Assembly: GCF_002836745.1 (NCBI RefSeq)
Contig: NZ_PJAR01000042.1
Span: 1 to 64,000 of the forward strand
DNA length: 64,000 nt
Source of the DNA: Glaciecola sp. 33A
Lineage (GTDB): Bacteria > Pseudomonadota > Gammaproteobacteria > Enterobacterales > Alteromonadaceae
Reading direction: 5' to 3'
A program made the position numbers and the translations under genes. The notes beneath the pieces are model-generated. The model had not been told where the DNA came from. It did not search any database and worked only from the letters and a program-made list of their open reading frames with translations. This document shows positions 27,141 through 36,788 of this stretch, piece by piece (positions within the stretch are counted from its first letter, which is position 1; each line of letters starts with the position of its first letter).

Positions 27141-27626
27141 ATGAACAGCAAAGTAGCTGACGTTAAACCAGAAGTACTAAAAGCAGAAATAGGGGCACTT
27201 GTATCTGTGCAGTCTGCTGTCGGGGCTAAAACACAAAATGCAGTTTTGGACCGAGTGGGTATTTGGACGTCTAGCATTTGTGCTGTACATTGTTTGCTTT
27301 TACCAATTCTGCTGCCCCTTGCACCCTTAGTTGCCAGTAGTGTTTTTGCCGAAGTATGGTTTGAGCGTATGATACTAACATTCTCAATTTTGGTCGGCTT
27401 TGCCGCCTTGTTTGTCGGTTTTCACAAATATCATCGTCAACTTTATCCTTTGTATTCACTCGCACTTGGGGGGTTAATATACTGGAATAAGGATATATTT
27501 GGTCACGAATATGAACCCTTCACTATTGCTATTGGTGCTTTCCTCATTGTTGCTGCTCACGTGACTAATATGCGTCTGTGTAACAATTGCAAAAGCTGCG
27601 AAGATAAATGCGGGTCGGCAAATTAG
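27141..27626 (+). CDS. MerC-domain membrane protein
   Basis: This 161-residue protein has a cytosolic N-terminal 35 residues followed by four transmembrane helices. The first carries a Cys pair in SICAVHCLLLPILLPL, which resembles the metal-binding pair of the mercury transporter MerC. A cysteine-rich tail (CNNCKSCEDKC) follows the last helix and could bind metal. No mer operon genes are nearby, and a Zur-like operator precedes it, so zinc is a more likely substrate than mercury. A GAGAAGAG ribosome site precedes ATG 27141. Confidence 0.85.
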   Translation: MNSKVADVKPEVLKAEIGALVSVQSAVGAKTQNAVLDRVGIWTSSICAVHCLLLPILLPLAPLVASSVFAEVWFERMILTFSILVGFAALFVGFHKYHRQLYPLYSLALGGLIYWNKDIFGHEYEPFTIAIGAFLIVAAHVTNMRLCNNCKSCEDKCGSAN

Positions 27627-27732
27627 TACATTGCTTCTTGCGTGCGTAAGTCAAAGCTAAATTCAGCCTAATTTGAAAAAGTAATGCAACGCGCTATACT
27701 CAAGTCTACTTATTGAGATAGGTATTTGTCAT

Positions 27733-28854
27733 TTGTCATTTTATTTTTTATTGAACGATGCGCTAAAAGACTTTAAAATTTCAATAGCTTCTAAACTAAT
27801 GCGCGGCTTTTCTATTATCGTCTGTATCGCTTTGCCGCTGTCACTTATGCGGTGGTTTGAGATTGGTTTTCAGCCGGTTTTTTTACTCCACATCGCAATA
27901 ACAATCATCATTTTAGCCTGCAATTTTAGGCCCAATAAATCTAACTACGAATTAGATTTTGTGGTCATTATCTGTGTTCTTAGTCTCATGATTATCGCTG
28001 GAATGCTGTCATTTGGACTACAAAGCGGGGTGATTACATTTGCTACGTTCACCTCTTTCTTAGTCGCGGTGTTATGGGGTATCCGCCCTGCCATATGGTT
28101 CTCTGTTTTTTGGTGCTTTTTTGTTCTTGGTCTCGGATTTTTATTTGTTAATGAATTGCTTGAATATTCGGTAAAACCTGAAATCTACAGTGCGACATTT
28201 GGTTCTTGGGTAATTGTTGCGATAGGTTCGGGGTTATCAATCACCTTAATATTGATCCTAGCATCGCAAGGTTTTAAAGCGCTTTCTAAACAATTTGAAA
28301 TAATTGAATTGCAACAACAGGAAATAGAATACTTAGCAAATCACGACGCCCTGACGGGATATTATTCTGCTAGGCTGGCAGTTCCAATGTTAAAAAGTGC
28401 CTTGAACACGGCGAAAAGAAAAACTCACAAAGTTGCCGTTGTATTTGTAGATTTAAATGAATTTAAACAAATAAATGATAACTTAGGTCATGAAATTGGT
28501 GACGTTGTGTTAACTGCTGTTGCAAAACTGTTCAGGGAAGAAATGAGAGATATGGATACCGCTGTGCGTATTGGTGGCGATGAGTTCCTGTTTGTTTTGC
28601 CAAATTTACAATCCCCCGACGAAGCTTTAGAAATAGTCACTAGATTAATAAATAGACTGTCTGCATTTTGCTCAATAGGTGTTCACAATTTATCGGTGAG
28701 TGCTAGTGCTGGTATCGCCATTTACCCTGATGATTCACTAAGCGCTTCCAAACTGAGAAATTTTGCGGACAAGGCAATGTATAGCGCTAAACAAGACGCT
28801 GTGCAGATTAAATTCTACCACGACTTAAAAGAAACTTTCCACGCTGAGCTTTGA
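27733..28854 (+). CDS. Membrane-bound diguanylate cyclase (GGDEF)
   Basis: This protein is predicted to synthesise cyclic di-GMP, 373 aa. About six transmembrane helices fill residues 20-185. A short coiled linker (QFEIIELQQQEIEYLAN) leads to a GGDEF domain with its catalytic GGDEF at residues 281-285. An RDMD inhibitory site lies five residues before it, so both activity and product feedback are predicted. The membrane part resembles 6TM sensor regions with unknown ligand. The longest frame starts at TTG 27733; the exact start is not certain. It is a single gene. Confidence 0.88.
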   Translation: MSFYFLLNDALKDFKISIASKLMRGFSIIVCIALPLSLMRWFEIGFQPVFLLHIAITIIILACNFRPNKSNYELDFVVIICVLSLMIIAGMLSFGLQSGVITFATFTSFLVAVLWGIRPAIWFSVFWCFFVLGLGFLFVNELLEYSVKPEIYSATFGSWVIVAIGSGLSITLILILASQGFKALSKQFEIIELQQQEIEYLANHDALTGYYSARLAVPMLKSALNTAKRKTHKVAVVFVDLNEFKQINDNLGHEIGDVVLTAVAKLFREEMRDMDTAVRIGGDEFLFVLPNLQSPDEALEIVTRLINRLSAFCSIGVHNLSVSASAGIAIYPDDSLSASKLRNFADKAMYSAKQDAVQIKFYHDLKETFHAEL

Positions 28855-28980
28855 TACCAACACATTTATAACAACCACTATTTGTAGACTATATTTTTAT
28901 GGATATATCGCTATTTTTTTTGGCTTTTAAGAATGCTTGATTTACTATCATAAATAGCATTATAAAAAAATTAAGAAAAC

Positions 28981-30012
28981 ATGGATTCTTTGACACAAGT
29001 CGCGTTGGGCGCAGCCGTTGGATATGCTGTACTGGGAAGTAAAGTTGGTCGTAAAGCCGCCGTCTGGGGCGCAGTTTTAGGCACGTTACCCGACTTAGAT
29101 GTGTTTTTACCCTATGCTGGCGAAGTAGAGGCATTTACCTACCATCGCGGCTTCAGTCACTCTTTTTTCGTTTATCTTTTCGCTAGCCCGGTTATAACTT
29201 GGTTAATATTAAAACTGCATACTAGCGACCAGCAGTATAAAAAAGAGTGGTTTTGCTTAGTGTTTTTAACTTTATCGACGCATGCAATTCTTGATAGTTT
29301 GACTGTGTATGGCACTCAATTAATGTGGCCCCTCACTGAATATCCATTTGCTGTCTCCAATATGTTTATTATTGACCCCATGTATACCTTGCCTTTATTG
29401 CTGGGCATTGCTTTTGCGCTATTTCCAAAGGTAAAAACGACAACAGCCCGGCACATGAATTTTTTAGGATTAGCGTTAAGTAGTGTCTATATTTGTTGGT
29501 CTCTTATCGCTAAAGTCGCGATTGACCATAAACTCGAAACTGCACTGAGCAACAGCGGCATACAAGTAAATGACTATATTAGTACGCCTGCGCCATTAAC
29601 TACGATGCTTTGGCGCATTGTGGTTATGTCTGATGGGCAATATTATGAGGGCTACGCTTCTATTTTCGATGATCCACAAGATATCACCTTGGATGCTTAT
29701 CAAACTTATCCGGCGCTGCTGAACAGCATTCAAGATGAATGGGGTGTTAAACGTTTGCAGTGGTTTACTCGGGGATTTTACTCAGTGCGGCAAAAAGAAC
29801 AAAAAGTGATCTTGTCTGACTTGCGAATGGGAGTTGAGTGCAGTTACGTATTTAACTTCGTCGTGGGTGAAAAAACAATGTCGGGTATTCGGGTAGGAGA
29901 CTTTGCGAAAGTAAGTGAACGGCCAGACTTAAGTAAGGTAGGCCGCATTTGGGATAGGATTTGGGACCCTAGTATTTCCTTGGCTCCGTCTTTAGTTGCC
30001 AATGATTGCTAG
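28981..30012 (+). CDS. YdjM/DUF457-type membrane-bound metal-dependent hydrolase
   Basis: This 343-aa protein belongs to the inner-membrane hydrolase family named from LexA-regulated YdjM. It starts MDSLTQVALGAAVGYAVLG and has the conserved LPDLDVFLP, YHRGFSHSFF and STHAILDSLTVYGTQLMWP blocks with His/Asp residues likely to bind a metal. There are four or five transmembrane helices in residues 1-190 and a soluble C-terminal domain. The physiological substrate is unknown. No LexA-type site is evident upstream. Confidence 0.88.
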   Translation: MDSLTQVALGAAVGYAVLGSKVGRKAAVWGAVLGTLPDLDVFLPYAGEVEAFTYHRGFSHSFFVYLFASPVITWLILKLHTSDQQYKKEWFCLVFLTLSTHAILDSLTVYGTQLMWPLTEYPFAVSNMFIIDPMYTLPLLLGIAFALFPKVKTTTARHMNFLGLALSSVYICWSLIAKVAIDHKLETALSNSGIQVNDYISTPAPLTTMLWRIVVMSDGQYYEGYASIFDDPQDITLDAYQTYPALLNSIQDEWGVKRLQWFTRGFYSVRQKEQKVILSDLRMGVECSYVFNFVVGEKTMSGIRVGDFAKVSERPDLSKVGRIWDRIWDPSISLAPSLVANDC

Positions 30013-30097
30013 GAAAATAATAATTCGTTACTGAAAACTACTTTATAAGTTTCATACAACTAATAAGGTGGGGCAATGCCAAGGACTTTATGCAATT

Positions 30098-31972
30098 CTA
30101 CCAGTGGTACGTAGCACTGAGCGTGTATTGTTCTCCTCGGCCGGGTGTGCCAGGAACCTCCTCAAAAGATTCATCCCAAAGATTGTCAGCTGCAAGCATA
30201 ATATCCAGCCCTTTCAACTGCGATGGAGATATCTTTAGCGTAAGGTGTGTAAATAATGCATCGTCATCGCCGTTGCGTAGTGTATTTTCTTCTTGTTTAC
30301 GCCACTCATTATCAACACGGACTTCAATCATGTTGGTAGGACGCCAAATAACACCTAATGTTACGCGATGATCGGGGTAGTTCAATGCATAAAAGCTAGC
30401 ATCGATATCAGTAGCGCCATAATCTTCAGATTTATTAAGGAAGGTATAGCTGGTAATGATCTCTGCGTTATCTAAACGCTTTATGGCAAGTAGTTCCAGA
30501 CCTAAAGTTTTTATATCGACCGGGTTTGCAGAGCGCGCAGAGCTTGAACTTAAACTATAAGTCCAATCGGTTAAATCATCATCTTGTCGATAAAAAATAG
30601 CAGAATCAAGACGCCAAGTATCTCGTTCTAATGCCAAGCCTAATTCAATATTTTTAGTGGTTTCTCGCTCAAGGTCATAGTTACTTCTGAATAGCCCACC
30701 CGTATTACTGCCACCGATAGCTGTATAACCGGGCACTTGACTGGCTTGAGCATAAGAAAGATAGACAATTTGAGAGGTGTTGTCAGCATTTATCGTGTTC
30801 AACGTTATATCACCAATTAGTGACATTTCGGAACCATCTCGGTTAGTATCGTCAAAAGTCGCGCCGAGGCGATACGTTAACTGTCGATCATTTTGCAGAT
30901 CCACGCGGTATTCAGGTAATACACTGAGCTTGTAATAATGACGAGAGGTAAAGTTATTTTCAAGCGTGGTTGATTCGATACCATCTGCTATAAACTGTGC
31001 TGAATAATTGAGTGCAAAGGATACTGTTTGTACATGACGCCCAGAGAGCGCTATCGATTTAACATCAGTTTCGTGAAAAGCCTCAAATATATCTGGGTTT
31101 TCACGTGAAAAAATATAATGGTCATTATGACGACGATAGTAAGTAGAAATTTCAAATATGCTGTCTTGTGCGTAATATTGTTTATGATTAAGTATCAATA
31201 GTCGCGCTTTAAGGTCTTCAGTTTCATTGAAATTAAATGGTGTGTACATATTTGGCCAACCAAAGAATTTCTCTTGAGCACCAAAGAACAAGTCAGTTTG
31301 TGATGATGGCCCAACTAACTGAATACGACCAGATGCACGTTGAAAATCGTGGTCGCCATTTTCTATAGTACCGTCACTTTCAGAGCGAGAGAACTCACCT
31401 TCAAAACCGATAGTCCAATCTGTAAAGTCACCCAGTGCTAAAGTCACACCACTGTGAATTCGTTGTAAATTAAAGTTGTTATTACCCGCGCCAATAGAAA
31501 CGCTGCCAGAAGTTTGTATGGGGGTCCACTCACGCGAAATAGTTCCCACCGAGCTGTTAACACCCAGAAGCGCATTGTCTACACCAGTCAGCACGTTCGC
31601 GTCACTTAACATTTCCTGAGCAATAGGAATTTCTGCAAAATAATGCCCGGTTTGCGGATCAAATAATGTCGCGCTGCCTATTCTAAATCCTGTATTTTCA
31701 AAAATGCCACCACGAATTGTTACATCGGCTTGAGCTTCGGCCATATTGCGCGACTGTAGGTCAACACGTGGATCATATTCTAGATTTGAAACTAGTGAAC
31801 CAAAGGTTCCTACCGGCTTGTTATTTGCCGTTGCTGAACCTTCAACCGTAATTTTCTCAATATGATTTACTTCATTGCTATTGTCGGGTTTGTCGGATCC
31901 ATTGGACGCCGGTGAGAATGTTGATACGCTAAATAACAAGGCGGGAAAAGCAATTTGTACAACTCGAATCAT
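30098..31972 (-). CDS. TonB-dependent outer membrane receptor
   Basis: This 624-residue receptor begins with a signal peptide (ending FSPAS) and an N-terminal plug domain (about residues 35-165: HIEKITVEGSATANNKPVG and VTIRGGIFENTGFRIG). A 22-strand barrel follows, ending in the aromatic residue of YTLSATYHW. It is on the short side for the family, like vitamin B12 or small-metallophore receptors. The substrate is not indicated, and I see no Fur box or cobalamin riboswitch upstream. GAGAA precedes ATG 31972. It converges with the YdjM-like gene. Confidence 0.9.
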   Translation of the reverse strand: MIRVVQIAFPALLFSVSTFSPASNGSDKPDNSNEVNHIEKITVEGSATANNKPVGTFGSLVSNLEYDPRVDLQSRNMAEAQADVTIRGGIFENTGFRIGSATLFDPQTGHYFAEIPIAQEMLSDANVLTGVDNALLGVNSSVGTISREWTPIQTSGSVSIGAGNNNFNLQRIHSGVTLALGDFTDWTIGFEGEFSRSESDGTIENGDHDFQRASGRIQLVGPSSQTDLFFGAQEKFFGWPNMYTPFNFNETEDLKARLLILNHKQYYAQDSIFEISTYYRRHNDHYIFSRENPDIFEAFHETDVKSIALSGRHVQTVSFALNYSAQFIADGIESTTLENNFTSRHYYKLSVLPEYRVDLQNDRQLTYRLGATFDDTNRDGSEMSLIGDITLNTINADNTSQIVYLSYAQASQVPGYTAIGGSNTGGLFRSNYDLERETTKNIELGLALERDTWRLDSAIFYRQDDDLTDWTYSLSSSSARSANPVDIKTLGLELLAIKRLDNAEIITSYTFLNKSEDYGATDIDASFYALNYPDHRVTLGVIWRPTNMIEVRVDNEWRKQEENTLRNGDDDALFTHLTLKISPSQLKGLDIMLAADNLWDESFEEVPGTPGRGEQYTLSATYHW

Positions 31973-32276
31973 GTTTATGTTCTCTGTTTACGTTGTTAGA
32001 TCTATTAGTAACACCGATTATTTTCTATTACCCCACCCAACCATATGAGCAACTAGCAGAGCGCGTCGTTCTCTCTATTAGTGCTATATACCTATCATAC
32101 ATTGGCAATAGATGAGTGCTTGCCAACGATGAATATGAACACGCTTACCCTAAGGATAGCTTCCGACCGCAAGCCATATGGAACAAATAAATTTCCTTAT
32201 GTTCGCTATGGCCCCGCCCTTTAACTGGCGAAAGGTTAATCCAAAAATATGAAAAAACGTTATTTAGTTTGACACT
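31973..32276. other. 304-bp intergenic region
   Basis: This lies between the TonB receptor start and the 3' end of the GDPD gene, both on the minus strand. No open frame is supported. It contains a 21-base sequence (32256-32276) repeated at 40445-40465. No riboswitch consensus or Fur-type palindrome was recognised. Confidence 0.45.
32256..32276 (+). repeat. Dispersed 21-bp repeat, copy 1
   Basis: AACGTTATTTAGTTTGACACT here matches AACGTTATTTAGTTTGATACT at 40445-40465 in 20 of 21 positions, in the same orientation. Flanks diverge. This copy ends at the stop codon of the GDPD gene. Confidence 0.55.
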
Positions 32277-33020
32277 TTATTGTGAGCCCACACTTGCTCT
32301 TTGTGTAATTAATTGCATCGCCCAGTCTGGGCGATCTGTAAATATGCCATCGACGCCGATGTCTAGAAGCTCTAATAGCGTTTCTTGATGATTCACCGTG
32401 TAACACCATACCTTTTTGCCACGCCTATGTGCATCATCTACAAAGTCAGCATTAACTGTATTCCAATCGGTGCCAGCTATTAATACGCCGAGACTGCTTG
32501 CGTATTTAGCGTGATCAAAGGGGGCATGAGCAATTAATGCCGCGAATTCCACGGGGTACGCTTCTTCAGATAATAAATCTGCTTCTGTGAAGTCACTGAA
32601 ACTGGCCTTTATAGCCATCAGTAAAGGATGATCAAAAGATGAAATTACTACTCTGCATTGATGTGTTGCAATTAGATGTTTTACATAGACAACAAACTCT
32701 TGAACTGATTGCAGTGATTTTACCTCAATGTTCAATATGACTCTGTTGCCTATGAGCGCCGCGACCTCGCCCAAAGTCGGTATTGGCTCTTTATCTTTGA
32801 CCCGCAGTTGACGCGCTTGGTCCAGTGGCATATCAAAGATACGACCTTCACCATTGGTCAGTGTGTTTACGTATGGATCGTGAAAAACTAAAAACTCGTG
32901 TTCAACTTGATGAATGTCGAGTTCAATTGCATCAACCTCAAGCTTTAGCGCTTGTTGAAATGCAATAATTGTGTTTTCAGTATATTGGCTGCTAAAACCG
33001 CGATGAGCAATTACGAGCAT
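32277..33020 (-). CDS. Glycerophosphodiester phosphodiesterase
   Basis: This enzyme hydrolyses glycerophosphodiesters to glycerol-3-phosphate and an alcohol. The 247-aa GDPD TIM barrel has the active site HRGFSSQYTENT (His near residue 6), ELDIHQVEHEFLVFHDP (Glu, Asp and second His), the Glu/Lys of LNIEVKS, and the late VDGIFTDRPD. There is no signal peptide, so it acts in the cytoplasm like UgpQ rather than the periplasmic GlpQ. Its start overlaps the end of the EamA transporter gene, which places it last in a psd-eamA-GDPD run and links it to phospholipid turnover. Confidence 0.9.
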   Translation of the reverse strand: MLVIAHRGFSSQYTENTIIAFQQALKLEVDAIELDIHQVEHEFLVFHDPYVNTLTNGEGRIFDMPLDQARQLRVKDKEPIPTLGEVAALIGNRVILNIEVKSLQSVQEFVVYVKHLIATHQCRVVISSFDHPLLMAIKASFSDFTEADLLSEEAYPVEFAALIAHAPFDHAKYASSLGVLIAGTDWNTVNADFVDDAHRRGKKVWCYTVNHQETLLELLDIGVDGIFTDRPDWAMQLITQRASVGSQ

Positions 33021-33895
33021 TGTTTGGCTTTTTGGTTTTCTCTATGGGTATTAATAGTCTCGTATACCGCCGCAGAAATTACCAGTAAACCACCAACTAA
33101 AGTTTGCCAGGTAGGCTGCTCATTAATTAAAATCATTGCAAATAGAATCGCGTAAAAGGGCTGCATGCAAGCAACTAAGGAAAATGTTTTTGCACGCAAA
33201 TGCTTCAGAGCACTAGCAACCATAGCGTGTGGTACAGCAGTAAAAAATGTACCTAATGCAACCAGTAACCATAATGTATTTAAGTCAATCATTGCCAATT
33301 CATCGGATACAAAAAAGACCAACGTAGGGCATATGATGAGTGTTTGCCATGCCATCGCTTTTGCGCCGCTGTAATGTGAAAAATAATGGCGATGTAGTAA
33401 GTTACGAATGGCATAAAGAAAAGCCGAAAAAACACCCACAATCACACCTAAAGTCACTTCATTTTCCAATGACGCATCGGGAACGATTAGGGCGATACCA
33501 GCTAACACCACAAGCGCACTCAATATGTCTTGCCATAGCAAGCGGTTTTTCTCAAAATAAGGTTCAATTAGCACTGTGATTACCGGAAACGTAAATAGCG
33601 CAATAATACCAACGGATACGCTGGACAATTGCATCGCCATAAAGTAAGTGACCCAATGCACAGCCATAATGATGCCAAGACCGAATGCAATCAAATAGTC
33701 TTTGCTTGAATTCAGCCGCAATCCTTCACCGGTGAACTTAGCCACTGCAAAAAGTAGCATACACGCAATTAAAGAACGACCAAAGGTGATGTCAATTGAA
33801 CCCAGTGGGATTAATTGCGAAAAAAGTGCGGTGCCGCCTAATAGCATTACAGTAATATGCAATGATATTAGGCTTTTCTTAACGGGGTCCATCAA
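33011..33895 (-). CDS. EamA-family (DMT) transporter
   Basis: This 294-residue protein has ten transmembrane helices in two EamA repeats. Typical residues are FGRSLIACMLLFAVA in the first half and FAMILINEQPTWQTLVGGLLVISAAV at the end of the second. Members of the drug/metabolite transporter superfamily carry many small molecules, and the substrate here is unknown. It starts 3 bp after psd and overlaps the GDPD gene by 10 bp, so the three are one transcription unit. Confidence 0.88.
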   Translation of the reverse strand: MMDPVKKSLISLHITVMLLGGTALFSQLIPLGSIDITFGRSLIACMLLFAVAKFTGEGLRLNSSKDYLIAFGLGIIMAVHWVTYFMAMQLSSVSVGIIALFTFPVITVLIEPYFEKNRLLWQDILSALVVLAGIALIVPDASLENEVTLGVIVGVFSAFLYAIRNLLHRHYFSHYSGAKAMAWQTLIICPTLVFFVSDELAMIDLNTLWLLVALGTFFTAVPHAMVASALKHLRAKTFSLVACMQPFYAILFAMILINEQPTWQTLVGGLLVISAAVYETINTHRENQKAKQCS

Positions 33896-33897
33896 CG

Positions 33898-34776
33898 CTA
33901 TTCAGAGTCGCTTGATGTTTCAATTTTTTCTTTGACAACCGCAAATGGTTGACCTAAACGTGTCACCATACCCGCTTGTAAGTTCGCAAATTCAATGGCA
34001 TTTGGTTCGAAACAAACCACAATTGTTGAGCCTAATTTAAAGAGCCCCATTTCGTCTCCCTTCTGCAAGCTAACATCTTGATCTTCATATTGCCAATGTT
34101 GCACTGTTTTTCCTGCGGGTGGCGTTATGTTACCGGCCCAAACCGTCTCAATACTCGCAACAATAGTGGCACCAATCAGAACAATTGCTACTTTGCCTAC
34201 GGGAGTATCAAATATGGTCACAACACGTTCATTACGCGCAAACAATCTCGGCATATTTGCAGCTGTTAAAGGATTGACCGAAAATAGCTCGCCAGGAACA
34301 TGCAACATATCAGTAAGTTTGCCGTGAATGGGCATGTGAATGCGATGGTAATCCTTTGGTGATAAATAAATAGTAGCAAAGTCGCCGCCTTTAAATATAC
34401 CTGCTAGCTCGGGTTTGCCGCCCAATAATGTGGTCAAACTATAATTATGACCTTTGGCCTGAAAAATCTCGTCACCGATAATTTTTCCGAATTGGCTTAC
34501 TCTTCCATCAACTGAATGGCAAAGCTGTTTGTTATTTTCCTCGATAGGCCGAATGCCTTCTTTTAGTTGGCGTGTAAAAAATGCATTAAAGGTTTTATAG
34601 TCGCTTGGCTCAGAATATTTAGCTTCGAACATATCCACTTTAAATGCTTTAATAAAAATTCGAATAAAAAACTGGGTAATAACGCCTGCTTCAGCCGCAG
34701 CTAACCAACCGACGAATCTTGACGTTAAGTGTTTAGGAACTATATATTGAACGTGAACTTTAAACCAATCTAGCAC
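33898..34776 (-). CDS. psd: Phosphatidylserine decarboxylase proenzyme
   Basis: Psd converts phosphatidylserine to phosphatidylethanolamine at the inner membrane. The proenzyme cleaves itself at the LGST motif (in LFKLGSTIVVCFEPN), generating the pyruvoyl group on the small alpha chain. Other family marks are TFNAFFTRQLKEGIRPIE, SPKDYHRIHMPI and PGELFSVNPLTAAN. The frame is open from 34824, but the conserved N-terminus (VLDWFKVHVQYIVPKHLTSR) begins at GTG 34776, giving 292 aa, similar to E. coli. It lies downstream of rsgA on the same strand, an arrangement conserved in gammaproteobacteria. Confidence 0.95.
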   Translation of the reverse strand: MLDWFKVHVQYIVPKHLTSRFVGWLAAAEAGVITQFFIRIFIKAFKVDMFEAKYSEPSDYKTFNAFFTRQLKEGIRPIEENNKQLCHSVDGRVSQFGKIIGDEIFQAKGHNYSLTTLLGGKPELAGIFKGGDFATIYLSPKDYHRIHMPIHGKLTDMLHVPGELFSVNPLTAANMPRLFARNERVVTIFDTPVGKVAIVLIGATIVASIETVWAGNITPPAGKTVQHWQYEDQDVSLQKGDEMGLFKLGSTIVVCFEPNAIEFANLQAGMVTRLGQPFAVVKEKIETSSDSE

Positions 34777-34854
34777 TGGATTCTCTCGATAATTTAGACT
34801 TCGTGATTGTACAACAAAGAACAAACGAATGAGAAATTAAGTTCTTATGTGAAA

Positions 34855-35886
34855 TTACCCTTTCGAATAAGAGGGACTGTTTTCTTCCAAAGAATCGACA
34901 ATTTTATGATAGCTCTCATAACGATCTTCGGTTATTTTTTCATCCATCACAGCCTGTCTGATAAGACACCCCGGGTCGGTTCCATGTTTGCAATCGGTAA
35001 ACTTGCAGCCTCCTATATAATCACGAAATTCAATGAAGCCAGAGGTTACTTTTTCAACAGGTAAGTGCCAAAGGCCAAATTCTCTTACTCCTGGAGAGTC
35101 AATTAAGTCGCCGCCTTGCTCAAAATGTAATAATTTTGCCGCGGTTGTTGTATGTTGCCCTAAGCCTGAGTTTTTAGAAATATCACCAACCATCTCTTCT
35201 GCGTCTGGAAGTAACTGGTTAATGATACTGGACTTACCTACACCACTTTGGCCAACAAAAACGCTAATTTTATCTTTTAGTAAAGTGGACAGTTCAGCAA
35301 TACCTTCTTGGGTGACACAACTCATGTAGATTACTCTGTAACCAATTTCCTCATAGATTTCGACGACCTCTTTTACATACTCACGGTCTTCGTTACTTAA
35401 CAGCTCCATTTTATTTATAACAACAACGGGCTGGATGTCGACGTCTTCGCATGCAACTAAATAGCGGTCAATGATGTGGGCTGACAGTTGAGGAACAATA
35501 GCAGCCACAATAATAATTTGATCTATGTTAGCGGCGATAGGTTTTACACCATCATAAAAATCGGGTCGAGTGAGGGTTGTAATTCGGTCCAAGACAACTT
35601 CAATTACGCCACGGTCTCGCGAGTCATCCGATTGAGAAGGGCGAAACAACACATTATCACCGCAAACAACAGAGGTAACTGTTCGGCGAATATGACATTT
35701 ATGCACCTTGCCATCGTCAATGGATTCGACATTCGCGTGTTTTCCAAAACGGCCAATAACGCGACCTTTTAATTCAGCACCAAGGTGCTCATCGCTATGC
35801 GCAACTTGTTTGCTTGCTAAGCGTTTTGTGCGGTTATCTTTGACTTGTCGTTTTTGACGATCGGATAGTTTTGGTTGTTTAGCCAC
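34855..35886 (-). CDS. rsgA: Small ribosomal subunit biogenesis GTPase RsgA
   Basis: RsgA is a circularly permuted GTPase that helps mature the 30S subunit. The 343-aa protein has an N-terminal OB fold (residues 35-105) and a GTPase domain with the motifs in permuted order: NKMEL (G4), SCVTQEG (G5), GQSGVGKSS (G1) and DSPGVREFG (G3). The C-terminal zinc-binding region has Cys and His ligands in GGCKFTDCKHGTDPGC. Length and order are normal. It faces away from orn and is followed by psd. Confidence 0.96.
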   Translation of the reverse strand: MAKQPKLSDRQKRQVKDNRTKRLASKQVAHSDEHLGAELKGRVIGRFGKHANVESIDDGKVHKCHIRRTVTSVVCGDNVLFRPSQSDDSRDRGVIEVVLDRITTLTRPDFYDGVKPIAANIDQIIIVAAIVPQLSAHIIDRYLVACEDVDIQPVVVINKMELLSNEDREYVKEVVEIYEEIGYRVIYMSCVTQEGIAELSTLLKDKISVFVGQSGVGKSSIINQLLPDAEEMVGDISKNSGLGQHTTTAAKLLHFEQGGDLIDSPGVREFGLWHLPVEKVTSGFIEFRDYIGGCKFTDCKHGTDPGCLIRQAVMDEKITEDRYESYHKIVDSLEENSPSYSKG

Positions 35887-35983
35887 GTGAACCTTGCTGA
35901 TTGAATACTTGTTGGCGAAATACTAATTTGCATGTTACCTTTTTTCATCTTTATTTTCATGATATTTAATGACAGGGGTAATC

Positions 35984-36541
35984 ATGTCGCCGAATGAATC
36001 GTTTAATGACTCAAATTTAGTTTGGATTGATATGGAAATGACAGGGTTAGACCCTGAGGCTTGCGTAGTCATGGAAATCGCAACCATTGTAACAGACAAA
36101 GAACTTAATATATTGGCTCAAGGCCCTGTCATTGCAGTGCATCAGTCTGATGATGTGCTTGATAATATGGATGCTTGGTGTGTTAAAACCCACGGTGCGA
36201 CAGGGTTGACGGCTCGTTGCCGCGCGAGTGTATACGATGTAGACGCGGCGACGAAAGAAACCATAAAGTTCCTAGAGACATACGTAGCGAAGGGGAAGTC
36301 TCCTTTGTGCGGTAACACAATTGGTCAAGACAGACGTTTCCTGGTTAAATATATGCCAGAGTTAGAAGCGTATTTTCATTACCGAAATGTGGATGTAAGT
36401 ACAATTAAGGAACTAACAGCCCGTTGGAAACCGGAGATACTTGCTGGATTCAAGAAGAAAGGGGTTCATTTAGCATTAGACGATATTATCGAATCAATTG
36501 ATGAAATGAAATTTTACCGAGAGAATGTGTTTAAGATTTAG
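35984..36541 (+). CDS. orn: Oligoribonuclease
   Basis: Orn is the 3'-5' exoribonuclease that degrades di- to pentaribonucleotides to monomers, including pGpG from c-di-GMP breakdown. Its DEDDh active site is visible: [10 protein letters not shown] near the start, the Asp of GQDRRFL, and the final [11 protein letters not shown] with the catalytic His. The 185-aa length is normal. The frame is open from 35969, but ATG 35984 is preferred because AGGGGT lies just before it. It is divergent from rsgA, as in E. coli. Given three c-di-GMP enzymes in the window, it also completes second-messenger turnover. Confidence 0.96.
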   Translation: MSPNESFNDSNLVWIDMEMTGLDPEACVVMEIATIVTDKELNILAQGPVIAVHQSDDVLDNMDAWCVKTHGATGLTARCRASVYDVDAATKETIKFLETYVAKGKSPLCGNTIGQDRRFLVKYMPELEAYFHYRNVDVSTIKELTARWKPEILAGFKKKGVHLALDDIIESIDEMKFYRENVFKI

Positions 36542-36580
36542 GCGATTACAGGTTATTTTACAAATAATTGCAAATTAGAC

Positions 36581-36608
36581 TTGCACTGCTCGAGTATTTT
36601 TGTAAAAT
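36581..36608 (+). promoter_or_regulatory. Sigma-70 promoter of tRNA-Gly with GC-rich discriminator
   Basis: TTGCAC (36581-36586) and TAAAAT (36603-36608) are 16 bp apart and followed by GCGCCTCC before the tRNA. The GC-rich discriminator is typical of stringently controlled stable RNA promoters. Confidence 0.6.
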
Positions 36609-36621
36609 GCGCCTCCATATT

Positions 36622-36697
<76 letters not shown>

Positions 36698-36702
36698 AAT
36701 AT

Positions 36703-36732
36703 AAAAAAGCACAGTTTTTACTGTGCTTTTTT
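36703..36732 (+). terminator. Intrinsic terminator of tRNA-Gly
   Basis: AAAAAAGCACAG (36703-36714), a 6-base loop and CTGTGCTTTTTT (36721-36732) form a perfect 12-bp stem ending in a T-run, six bases after the tRNA. Confidence 0.9.
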
Positions 36733-36788
36733 GGTTTTTGGCTCATCTATTTTAGTTCCTAATTGATTTACTTACCTAGGCGATTTTT

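Noticed and set aside
31973-32276. Cobalamin riboswitch or Fur box before the TonB receptor
   Set aside because: No B12-box-like core and no GATAAT-type Fur palindrome could be found on the minus strand.
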